From positions 1-11,953 of the forward strand of contig JAKAQT010000039.1 in NCBI GenBank assembly GCA_021819605.1: a stretch of 11,953 nt of DNA. Reading direction: 5' to 3'. The DNA is from Thermoplasmata archaeon. Lineage in GTDB: Archaea; Thermoplasmatota; Thermoplasmata; Thermoplasmatales; Thermoplasmataceae. Positions 6,830 through 11,953 of the stretch are shown here, in pieces; within the stretch, counting starts at the first letter, position 1; every line of letters begins with the position of its first letter. Under the pieces are notes generated by a model. It ran no database searches. It was not told where the DNA came from and worked only from the letters and a program-made list of their open reading frames with translations. The position numbers were made by a program, and so were the translations under genes.

Positions 6830-8173
6830 TTATTCAAGCTTCCCTGAAAGAACGTCTGCTGCCACAAGGATGGGCTCCCACGTAGGCGCAAATGGTGGAG
6901 AATATGAGTAATCCACTCCTAGCATGTCATCAACCGTAAGTTTTGAATAGATTGCAGTGGCCACCACATCAATCCTCTTTGCCACACCCTCGTGTCCGAT
7001 GATCTCCGCCCCCAGAACTCTCCTGCTCTTCCTGTCTGCTGTCATCTTAATGGTGAGTGGCGACGACCCGGGATAATATGAAGACCGGGATGTTGACGTG
7101 ATGATTGAGGACACGGCGTCGAAACCCTCTGATAATGCTGTATCATAATCAAGGCCAGTTTTCCCCACTTCCAGAGAGAACACCTTCACCACCTCAGTTC
7201 CGGCTATTCCCGCAAACCTCGACCTTCCTCCGGCTGCGTTTTCCCCGGCGATTCTCCCGGATTTGTTTGAACCGGTTGCCAGGGGCATATACACCTCCTT
7301 CCCTGTTATCATGTTAAAGGAACTGGCAACATCTCCTGCGGCAAAGATCATGGGATCGCTGGTTTCCATGTATTCATTCACACTGATGGTGCCGGAAACA
7401 CCAATTTCAAGTCCCGCATTCCTTGCCATATCACTGTTTGGCCTGACTCCCGTTGCTGCCACAATCATGTCGGTGCTTAAGGATTGACCATTGCCGAGAG
7501 TTATCTTCAGGCTGCCACCGGATTCAACCACCTGAGTGATTTCGGTGCTCATCAGGATCTGTACATTATTTGCAAGTACCTCGTCCATTATTGCACTGGA
7601 AAGCTGTTTGTCGAAGCCCCTGAGAATTCTGTCAGAATGCTGTATGATTCTGACAGTCTTCCCCCTGCTTCTCATGGATTCTGCAAGCTCAAGCCCAATG
7701 TAGCCGGCACCAACAATTGTCACATCATTCACTCTGTCAAGGGCGGATTCAAAACCCTGAAGATCGTTCAGTGTTCTCAGTGTATATACGTGCGGTACCC
7801 CCAGAAGATTCTCCGGAACTTTGGCACTTGCGCCAGTGGCGATTACGAGGCGATCATAATGATCCTTCCCGGACGCCCCATTTGATATGAATGTTATTTC
7901 CCTGCTCTTTCTGTCTATGGCAGTTACACTGGCGCCAAGCTTCACCTCAATGTTTCTCTCCTTTCGGAATTTTTCCACTGGATAGTGCACAAGGCTGTTG
8001 AAATCCTTAACAACCCCTCCAATGTGAAAAGGCATTCCACAGGCAGAATATGACACATACTGGCCGGCTTCATAAACAACAACCTCGGATTCCGGCCTCC
8101 TCTTCCTTATCCTTGATGCAGCGCTCATGCCTGCGGCGTCCCCGCCAATAACTATGAATCTCTCCTTCTCCAT
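6830..8173 (-). CDS. CoA-disulfide reductase / NADH oxidase-type flavoprotein
   Basis: This 447-residue FAD- and NAD(P)-dependent oxidoreductase belongs to the single-cysteine branch of the pyridine nucleotide-disulfide family. Domains in order: FAD-binding GGDAAGMSAA (10-19), redox-active Cys45 in SYSACGMPF, NAD(P)-binding GAGYIGLELAE (155-165), a second FAD motif FAAGDVA (277-283) and the C-terminal dimerisation domain with DYSYSPPF (421-428). The Cys45 context is that of CoA-disulfide reductase, water- or peroxide-forming NADH oxidase and NADH-dependent persulfide reductase, which cannot be told apart here. The domain typical of persulfide reductases (rhodanese) is absent. The gene begins 75 bp after the acetyl-CoA synthetase stop on the same strand, but a T7 run lies between, so it probably has its own promoter; only a weak CAATATG element is seen near 8197-8203. 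The cytosolic role is likely thiol redox balance or O2 removal. Confidence 0.88.
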   Translation of the reverse strand: MEKERFIVIGGDAAGMSAASRIRKRRPESEVVVYEAGQYVSYSACGMPFHIGGVVKDFNSLVHYPVEKFRKERNIEVKLGASVTAIDRKSREITFISNGASGKDHYDRLVIATGASAKVPENLLGVPHVYTLRTLNDLQGFESALDRVNDVTIVGAGYIGLELAESMRSRGKTVRIIQHSDRILRGFDKQLSSAIMDEVLANNVQILMSTEITQVVESGGSLKITLGNGQSLSTDMIVAATGVRPNSDMARNAGLEIGVSGTISVNEYMETSDPMIFAAGDVASSFNMITGKEVYMPLATGSNKSGRIAGENAAGGRSRFAGIAGTEVVKVFSLEVGKTGLDYDTALSEGFDAVSSIITSTSRSSYYPGSSPLTIKMTADRKSRRVLGAEIIGHEGVAKRIDVVATAIYSKLTVDDMLGVDYSYSPPFAPTWEPILVAADVLSGKLE

Positions 8174-8235
8174 AAATCTCTAAACTCTTACAACAGCATA
8201 TTGGTTTTGGTGCAAAAGTATCTGGAAAATTAATG

Positions 8236-8242
8236 AAAAAAA
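8236..8242 (-). terminator. U-tract terminator after acetyl-CoA synthetase
   Basis: An A7 run on the plus strand gives TTTTTTT on the minus strand, beginning 7 nt past the TAA of acetyl-CoA synthetase and followed by further T-rich sequence. Archaeal RNA polymerase commonly terminates at such U-tracts without a hairpin. Confidence 0.6.
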
Positions 8243-8248
8243 TGGATT

Positions 8249-10201
8249 TTATGGGCTGCCTGTCTCGCTTGAAAATACTTCTATTGCAGCCTTTATTTCA
8301 TCCACGGACGCTGAATTCTCAAGTGTGCTTATGTCTCCGGGAAGCTGATTCAGTGCCACGGCCTTCACCACACGCCGCATTATTTTTCCGCTTCTTGTTT
8401 TGGGAAGGGATTTCACAATGTGGATTTCCTCGGGGACATAAATTGGGCCAAGCTCCTCCCTTATTCGCTTCCTGAGTTTCTGGACTATTTCGCCGTCTTC
8501 CTGATACTGGTCCTTCAGCACAACGAAGGCGACTATTACCTCACCCTTAACACTGTCAGGCTTTCCGAATACTGCGCTTTCAGCAACCTCCTTGGAACTT
8601 ATGAGGGCGTCTTCAACCTCTATTGTTCCCAGCCTGTGCCCAGATACATTCAGAACTTCATCAGATCTGCCAAGGAGCCAGAAGTAACCGTCCTTATCTT
8701 TTATTGCGTAATCTCCGCAGAAATAGAAACCAGGATACTTTTCAAAGTACACTTTCTTGTAGCGCTCCGGATCGTTGTTCAGCGTGAGAAACATTCCGGG
8801 CCACGGTTTCTTATAGGCAATGTAGCCCTTCTGCTCGTCCTTGAGCTCATTTCCTTTATCGTCCAGTATCACGGGCTCGACTCCGGGCATGGGGAATGTT
8901 GCTGACCCTGGCTTAAGCGGAGGAAGTCCCAGGCCAAGAGCTGGCGCTATCATGAACCCGCCGGTCTCGGTCTGCCAGTATGTGTCGATTATGGGCGAGT
9001 TTGAGTGCCCTATGTGTTCATAATACCATTTCCATGCAGCAGGGTTGATTGGCTCTCCCACTGTACCAAGAACTCTCAGTGACGAAAGGTCGTGCATTGC
9101 AGGGTATTTCTCCCCGAATCTCATCAGAGTTCTTATGGCAGTTGGAGATGTATAAAGGAGGTTTACGCGGTATCTCTCTATGATCTCCCACATCCTGTCA
9201 GGAGCCGGATAGGTGATGGCACCCTCGAACATTATTGATGTTAGGCCAAGGAACAGAGGGGCAAACACTATGTAGCTGTGACCGGTGACCCATCCGATAT
9301 CTGCAGCACACCACCATCTGTCATCCTCCTTGGGATCAAATGCCCACCTGAGAGTGCTTGATATCCATACAGCATAACCCCCATTGCCGTGAACAGCCCC
9401 CTTTGGCTTTCCTGTTGTTCCAGAAGTATACAGAATATACAGGGGATCGTTTGAATCCATCCATTCTGGTTCAACGTATGTTGAGGCATCCTTGGTGACA
9501 TCGTGCCACCACACGTCTCTTTCCTCATCCATCTGTATATCTGTGCCTGTTCTTTTCACAACAACTATGGTGTTGACAGATGAAGTCATCTCAACTGCTT
9601 CGTCAACGATCTTCTTGAGCTCAACCACCTTGCCTCCCCTGAATGCGCCATCGGCCGTGATTACCATTCTGGCCTTTGAGTCATTTATCCTGTCCGCCAG
9701 GGCCCCTGCACCGAAGCCTGCGAACACGAATGAGAAAACTGCTCCAATTCTAGCGGCAGCAAGCATAGCAACCGGTGCTTCAAGAATCATGGGCAGATAG
9801 ATAATTATCTTGTCACCCCTCTTTATTCCCAGCTCCTGAAGTGCCTTTGCAAAATTATTTACTCTTCTGTACAGCCCGTCGTAGGTTACTATCTTCTCAT
9901 CGCCGTTTTCTGCTATCCATATATACGCTGCCTTGTTCCTCTTCCCATGCATAACATGCCTGTCAAGGGCATTGTACGATGCGTTAAGTTTTCCGTTCAC
10001 GAACCATCTGTAAAACGGAGGGTTTGAATCATCCAGTACCTTGTCCCATCTCTTGTGCCAGTCAAGAATGCCTGCCTGCTTGCTCCAGAAATCATCCCTG
10101 TTTTCCACAGATTCCCTGTAAACCTGCTGATAGCTTCCTATGCCCGGATGAAATACCTCGGATGTCGGCAGAACATCTTTCTGAGATTCCGATTTTGCCA
10201 T
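8249..10201 (-). CDS. acs: AMP-forming acetyl-CoA synthetase
   Basis: This 650-residue ANL-superfamily ligase activates acetate to acetyl-AMP and then acetyl-CoA. Landmarks (numbered from the chosen start) are the P-loop YTSGTTGKPKG (258-268), CAADIGWVTGHSY (298-310), GTVGEPINPAAW (379-390), DTYWQTETGG (406-415), hinge-region SGHRLGT (520-526) and PKTRSGKIMRR (600-610), whose lysine (606) is the catalytic Lys that is acetylated in regulated homologues. The acetate-pocket residues V-T in GWVTG, V in GTVG and W in YWQTE match acetate-type enzymes rather than longer-chain ones. The ATG at 10201 is chosen because TATAAA lies about 26 nt upstream; the alternative ATG at 10225 abuts that box. A second TATA-like element and an inverted repeat lie further upstream, so acetate- or energy-dependent control is possible. 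Assignment is firm. Confidence 0.95.
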   Translation of the reverse strand: MAKSESQKDVLPTSEVFHPGIGSYQQVYRESVENRDDFWSKQAGILDWHKRWDKVLDDSNPPFYRWFVNGKLNASYNALDRHVMHGKRNKAAYIWIAENGDEKIVTYDGLYRRVNNFAKALQELGIKRGDKIIIYLPMILEAPVAMLAAARIGAVFSFVFAGFGAGALADRINDSKARMVITADGAFRGGKVVELKKIVDEAVEMTSSVNTIVVVKRTGTDIQMDEERDVWWHDVTKDASTYVEPEWMDSNDPLYILYTSGTTGKPKGAVHGNGGYAVWISSTLRWAFDPKEDDRWWCAADIGWVTGHSYIVFAPLFLGLTSIMFEGAITYPAPDRMWEIIERYRVNLLYTSPTAIRTLMRFGEKYPAMHDLSSLRVLGTVGEPINPAAWKWYYEHIGHSNSPIIDTYWQTETGGFMIAPALGLGLPPLKPGSATFPMPGVEPVILDDKGNELKDEQKGYIAYKKPWPGMFLTLNNDPERYKKVYFEKYPGFYFCGDYAIKDKDGYFWLLGRSDEVLNVSGHRLGTIEVEDALISSKEVAESAVFGKPDSVKGEVIVAFVVLKDQYQEDGEIVQKLRKRIREELGPIYVPEEIHIVKSLPKTRSGKIMRRVVKAVALNQLPGDISTLENSASVDEIKAAIEVFSSETGSP

Positions 10202-10222
10202 GGGAGAAAAACAGCAATTTGA

Positions 10223-10230
10223 CATTTATA
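10223..10230 (-). promoter_or_regulatory. Proximal TATA box of acs
   Basis: The minus strand reads TATAAATG, centred about 26 nt before the ATG at 10201. This fits leaderless transcription and decides the start codon. Confidence 0.62.
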
Positions 10231-10242
10231 CCTTTGGAACCC

Positions 10243-10267
10243 TGACATCGCAACTTTATAGATGTCA
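10243..10267. promoter_or_regulatory. Inverted repeat spanning a distal TATA element (possible operator)
   Basis: TGACATC (10243-10249) and GATGTCA (10261-10267) form a perfect 7-bp inverted repeat with an 11-nt spacer that contains a TATA-like sequence (TATAAAG on the minus strand, 10260-10254). The element could be a second acs promoter overlapped by a regulator site, or part of the end of the neighbouring mobile element. TTTATA also reads rightward as a TATA box. Confidence 0.4.
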
Positions 10268-10300
10268 TGAAAAAAGTTCTTTTGGCCACGCTTTCATGAC
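10264..10300. repeat. Inverted repeat GTCATGAAA / TTTCATGAC
   Basis: GTCATGAAA (10264-10272) and TTTCATGAC (10292-10300) are perfect 9-bp inverted copies with a 19-nt spacer. They overlap the T6 run at the proposed 3' end of the non-coding RNA and could form its terminal stem, or mark the edge of the insertion element. The inner alternative stem CACGC/GCGTG (10287-10291 and 10308-10312) competes with it. Confidence 0.45.
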
Positions 10301-10450
10301 GATGTTAGCGTGAGAGCCGGAGAGGCAGCAGATAATCAACTTGACCCGAGAGGTCGTACTTTAGATTTGCTGCCCTTCGCCTCGACATAATACCCTGAAA
10401 CAAGGGTGAATAGAAGGCTGTCGAGATTACTCCGACTCATGCTCCCACAC
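10270..10450 (-). ncRNA. Candidate structured RNA, bridge-RNA-like (IS110 guide RNA candidate)
   Basis: There is no convincing coding sequence here, but strong secondary structure. Hairpin A: basal stem 10324-10333 with 10365-10374, a symmetric 9/9-nt internal loop, and upper stem GACC/GGTC (10343-10346, 10352-10355). Hairpin B: basal stem CTCGACA/TGTCGAG (10381-10387, 10417-10423), a 4/11-nt internal loop, and upper stem ACCCT/AGGGT. A third stem CACGC/GCGTG lies at 10287-10312. Two tandem hairpins with internal loops are the architecture of IS110-family bridge RNAs, whose loops pair with target and donor DNA. The minus strand is preferred: TATATATA lies about 26 nt before 10450, a T6 run ends it at 10275-10270, and it is co-directional with the transposase, as in the IS1111 group where the RNA follows the gene. 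Against this, one pair in stem A is G-U on the plus strand but C-A on the minus strand, so the strand is not settled. Confidence 0.5.
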
Positions 10451-10452
10451 AA

Positions 10453-10467
10453 ACCACTGGAGGTGGT
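10453..10467. repeat. Small hairpin ACCAC/GTGGT
   Basis: ACCAC (10453-10457) and GTGGT (10463-10467) form a 5-bp stem with a 5-nt loop, between the proposed RNA start and the TATATATA element. Its role is unknown; on the plus strand it would be a fourth hairpin following the two large ones. Confidence 0.35.
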
Positions 10468-10471
10468 CCGG

Positions 10472-10481
10472 ATATATATAG
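10472..10481 (-). promoter_or_regulatory. Strong TATATATA element, candidate ncRNA promoter
   Basis: ATATATATA is flanked by GG/CC and lies about 26 nt upstream of a G at 10450 on the minus strand, the expected start of the structured RNA. The element is palindromic, so rightward firing antisense to the transposase 3' end is equally possible from sequence alone. A further AT palindrome, ATAAATGATTTAT, lies at 10500-10512. Confidence 0.5.
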
Positions 10482-10556
10482 GACTTGATGTACATACCTA
10501 TAAATGATTTATGGGGAGGTTAAGGAGGGGATCGGTCTTCCGTTCTCACTATCCGG

Positions 10557-11780
10557 TCAACTGGCAGTTCCACCTGAAACTGATCCCTCTCTCCCTGTTG
10601 GTCTCCTCTCTCTGTATGGCTTTCCATTTTTCATGATTGAATATACATGATACAGGAGCCTCTTTGCCACGACTATGTATGCCTGTGTGGGCTTCTTTCC
10701 CTTCTTTATCTCACGTTGAAATATGCCGTGGAATTCAGGTGTTCCATGCTTCACCAGCGACACCGCGCTTTCGTAAGCTGTGTTTGAGAGGTGGCTGTTC
10801 CTCACCCTGGATACACCAACTGCAGTGACCTTACCCCCGGATCCAGTTAAGTCCGGCGCTTTACCCCCGTAGGACTGCAGCTTTACAGCGGAATCGAATT
10901 GCCCTATGTCACCTATCTCAGATACTATGGTTGCTGCTGATACAACACTCATGCCTCTTATTGCGGAGATGTGATCTATGTCACTGTTGTTTCCGGACAT
11001 GGATTCAATCTTCTTGACGATCTCCTGGATCTTCTCTTTCTCGTATCTTAGACGTGCGGCGTTCATGCTGATCCTGCAGGCATATATGCCATTCCGGTCG
11101 GTGATCCCGACGCTTTTTTGTGCCAGTTCCATGAGGTTCATAGCGTCATCCTTGCCGAAGTGCTTCCTGCTCGCTCTGGACATTACATCGGCAATATCCT
11201 CCAGTTGAGCGTTCAGGACTGCCTCGGGAGTCGGAAAACGGAGGAGAATCTCAATGGATGTCTGTGTGTCTATGTTTGCGTAGAAGGGATATTCCGGAAA
11301 CACGGCAGCTAAATCTGCCTTCATGAAATTTGTTATCCTCGTTATCTCCCTTCCGACCGATTCCATAAGCCTTGTCAGTCCAGACAGCGGATCCCTCTCG
11401 TGGTTTCCGGATTCCAGGATTGAGGGCTTAAGTCTACCCGTTGATGCCAGTACAGAGGCATCAGCGCTGTCAGATTTCTCCTTACCAAGGTTCTGTGTCA
11501 TCCTTATATGTCCGGAAACCCTGGCATCCACCATTATCACCCTGTATCCATTGGCCTCAAGGAACGACCTGATGGGCATGTGGAAATTCCCCGTGGGGTT
11601 CATGAAGATGGCAGATATGGAATCGCTGTTGCTTCTCTCTATGATCCTGATCTTATCCAGGAGTCTGCTGAAACCATCACTGTCGTTGTTTATCTGGCCT
11701 CTCCACATAGCATCTCCATCCTTGTTCTGTATCTCGATCCTGTGCATTTTCAGATGCGTGTCTATTCCAACCCAGAGCAT
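10557..11780 (-). CDS. IS110-family transposase (DEDD/serine recombinase)
   Basis: This 407-residue protein has both halves of IS110 recombinases: an N-terminal RuvC-like domain (about 1-160) and a C-terminal Transposase_20 domain (about 270-360). RuvC residues seen are Asp7 in VGIDTH and Asp104/Asp107 in EKSDSADASVLA, with spacing that matches the DEDD site. The second acidic position, usually Glu in an E-P/A-T-G motif, is Asn61 in FMNPTGNF. The C-terminal half has an HhH-like ISAIRGMSVVSAATIVSEIG and the Ser-Gly motif TGSGGK, where Ser314 is the expected nucleophile. There are no frameshifts, so it may be functional unless the Asn matters. The start at 11780 keeps Asp7 and is preceded by a GGAAGGTG ribosome site, unlike the leaderless host genes. 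The protein would excise and insert its element through a circular intermediate guided by an RNA. Confidence 0.92.
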   Translation of the reverse strand: MLWVGIDTHLKMHRIEIQNKDGDAMWRGQINNDSDGFSRLLDKIRIIERSNSDSISAIFMNPTGNFHMPIRSFLEANGYRVIMVDARVSGHIRMTQNLGKEKSDSADASVLASTGRLKPSILESGNHERDPLSGLTRLMESVGREITRITNFMKADLAAVFPEYPFYANIDTQTSIEILLRFPTPEAVLNAQLEDIADVMSRASRKHFGKDDAMNLMELAQKSVGITDRNGIYACRISMNAARLRYEKEKIQEIVKKIESMSGNNSDIDHISAIRGMSVVSAATIVSEIGDIGQFDSAVKLQSYGGKAPDLTGSGGKVTAVGVSRVRNSHLSNTAYESAVSLVKHGTPEFHGIFQREIKKGKKPTQAYIVVAKRLLYHVYSIMKNGKPYRERRPTGREGSVSGGTAS

Positions 11781-11785
11781 TTATA

Positions 11786-11793
11786 CACCTTCC
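11786..11793 (-). promoter_or_regulatory. Shine-Dalgarno site of the transposase
   Basis: The minus strand reads GGAAGGTG and ends 5 nt before the ATG at 11780. It implies a transcript with a 5' leader, in contrast to the leaderless single genes in the window. The intervening TATAA is too close to the start to act as its TATA box. Confidence 0.65.
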
Positions 11794-11797
11794 TGCC

Positions 11798-11880
11798 CAT
11801 ATCCTCTCGGGGAGAAACGATCAGACTGCAGACACCTATAACTTTCCCCACAGGAAAGAGAATGCCTATTGGCAGATATG
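11798..11880 (-). other. Structured leader upstream of the transposase
   Basis: On the minus strand CATATC and GATATG (plus 11875-11880 and 11798-11803) can enclose several small hairpins: TGCC/GGCA, CTTTCC/GGAAAG (plus 11842-11858, perfect 6 bp with a 5-nt loop) and TCTC/GAGA (plus 11805-11815). Candidate TATA boxes upstream are GTTATAGG (11842-11835) and CATTTAAG (11905-11898). In the IS110 group proper the bridge RNA lies in this position, so this is the alternative site for a guide RNA. It lacks the clear double-internal-loop form seen at 10324-10423. From 11881 to the window end no gene is seen. Confidence 0.35.
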
Positions 11881-11919
11881 ATCAGGGGAGATTCAAACTT
11901 AAATGAGCCGTTGCCCACA

Positions 11920-11928
11920 ATGTACATC
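11920..11928 (-). repeat. 9-bp copy shared by both flanks of the transposase
   Basis: GATGTACAT on the minus strand here is repeated on the plus strand at 10487-10495, on the other side of the transposase. A second 9-mer, ATGGGGAGG, is also shared in inverted orientation (10511-10519 and 11944-11936), but the two motifs come in opposite order. They may be subterminal binding sites or coincidence. Confidence 0.3.
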
Positions 11929-11953
11929 TTCTCCCCCTCCCCATATCAGATAC

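Larger units (their letters stand above)
10270..11953 (-). mobile_element. IS110-family insertion element (ends not determined)
   Basis: The region includes an intact IS110-type transposase with long non-coding flanks on both sides. IS110 elements lack conventional terminal inverted repeats and target duplications, so the limits cannot be read from one copy; the coordinates given run from the T6 end of the structured RNA to the window edge. The element lies upstream of acs and does not interrupt a recognisable gene. The right-hand end may lie beyond the window. Confidence 0.55.

Noticed and set aside
10254..10364. Match of the loop A guide (TAAAGT) to the TATAAAGTTG sequence near the possible element end
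   Set aside because: It is only 6 nt; with several loop segments tested, a chance match is likely, so it was not used as evidence.
10324..10423. Archaeal H/ACA guide RNA as an explanation of the two hairpins
   Set aside because: Upper stems are only 4-5 bp, no kink-turn is seen, and no ACA box lies at the expected distance after either basal stem on either strand.
10231..10556. SRP RNA or RNase P RNA
   Set aside because: Neither the SRP helix 8 signature nor the conserved RNase P core motifs could be found, and the stretch is short for either.
11323..11841. 172-codon plus-strand open frame opposite the transposase
   Set aside because: It is hydrophobic and low in complexity, lies antisense to a clear transposase, and has no promoter or SD site.
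1..11953. CRISPR arrays, tRNA or rRNA genes
   Set aside because: No regularly spaced direct repeats and no tRNA cloverleaf or rRNA signature were seen on either strand.

Overview
The window looks like a chromosomal segment from an archaeon of the Thermoplasmata, most likely a Thermoplasmatales-type acidophile. The genus cannot be fixed from sequence alone. The evidence is archaeal gene content, AGG/ATA-rich codon use, TATA boxes 22-27 nt before start codons in place of Shine-Dalgarno leaders (leaderless transcription), and an archaeal U-tract terminator. The TATA spacing was used to choose starts; for threonine synthase, the cyclase, homoserine kinase and acetyl-CoA synthetase it gives starts downstream of the longest open frame.

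Layout. 1-385 (-): 5' part of an isochorismatase-fold hydrolase, cut by the window edge. 635-2335 (-): family X DNA polymerase whose PHP nuclease domain has lost most metal ligands. 2419-3612 (-): threonine synthase. 3778-4431 (-): metal-dependent cyclase/kynurenine-formamidase-like hydrolase. A divergent promoter region at 4432-4576 separates these from a plus-strand pair, homoserine kinase (4577-5518) and a cystathionine gamma-synthase/lyase-type PLP enzyme (5493-6614), which overlap by 26 nt. 6830-8173 (-): CoA-disulfide reductase/NADH oxidase-type flavoprotein. 8249-10201 (-): AMP-forming acetyl-CoA synthetase. 10557-11780 (-): full-length IS110-family transposase.

How the genes fit together. 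Homoserine kinase and threonine synthase are the last two steps of threonine synthesis and share O-phosphohomoserine. The PLP enzyme in the kinase operon suggests that the same intermediate may also feed transsulfuration toward cystathionine/homocysteine (inference). Acetyl-CoA synthetase and the flavoprotein are co-oriented, but a U-tract lies between them.

The most interesting region is the gene-free stretch 10231-10556 between acetyl-CoA synthetase and the transposase. It contains two consecutive hairpins, each with a basal stem, an internal loop and a capped upper stem, plus a third small stem-loop. A strong TATATATA box lies on one side and a T6 run on the other (about 180 nt, minus strand). 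This resembles the bridge RNA/seekRNA that guides IS110/IS1111 recombinases. The transposase itself has Asn where the second acidic residue of the DEDD site is expected.
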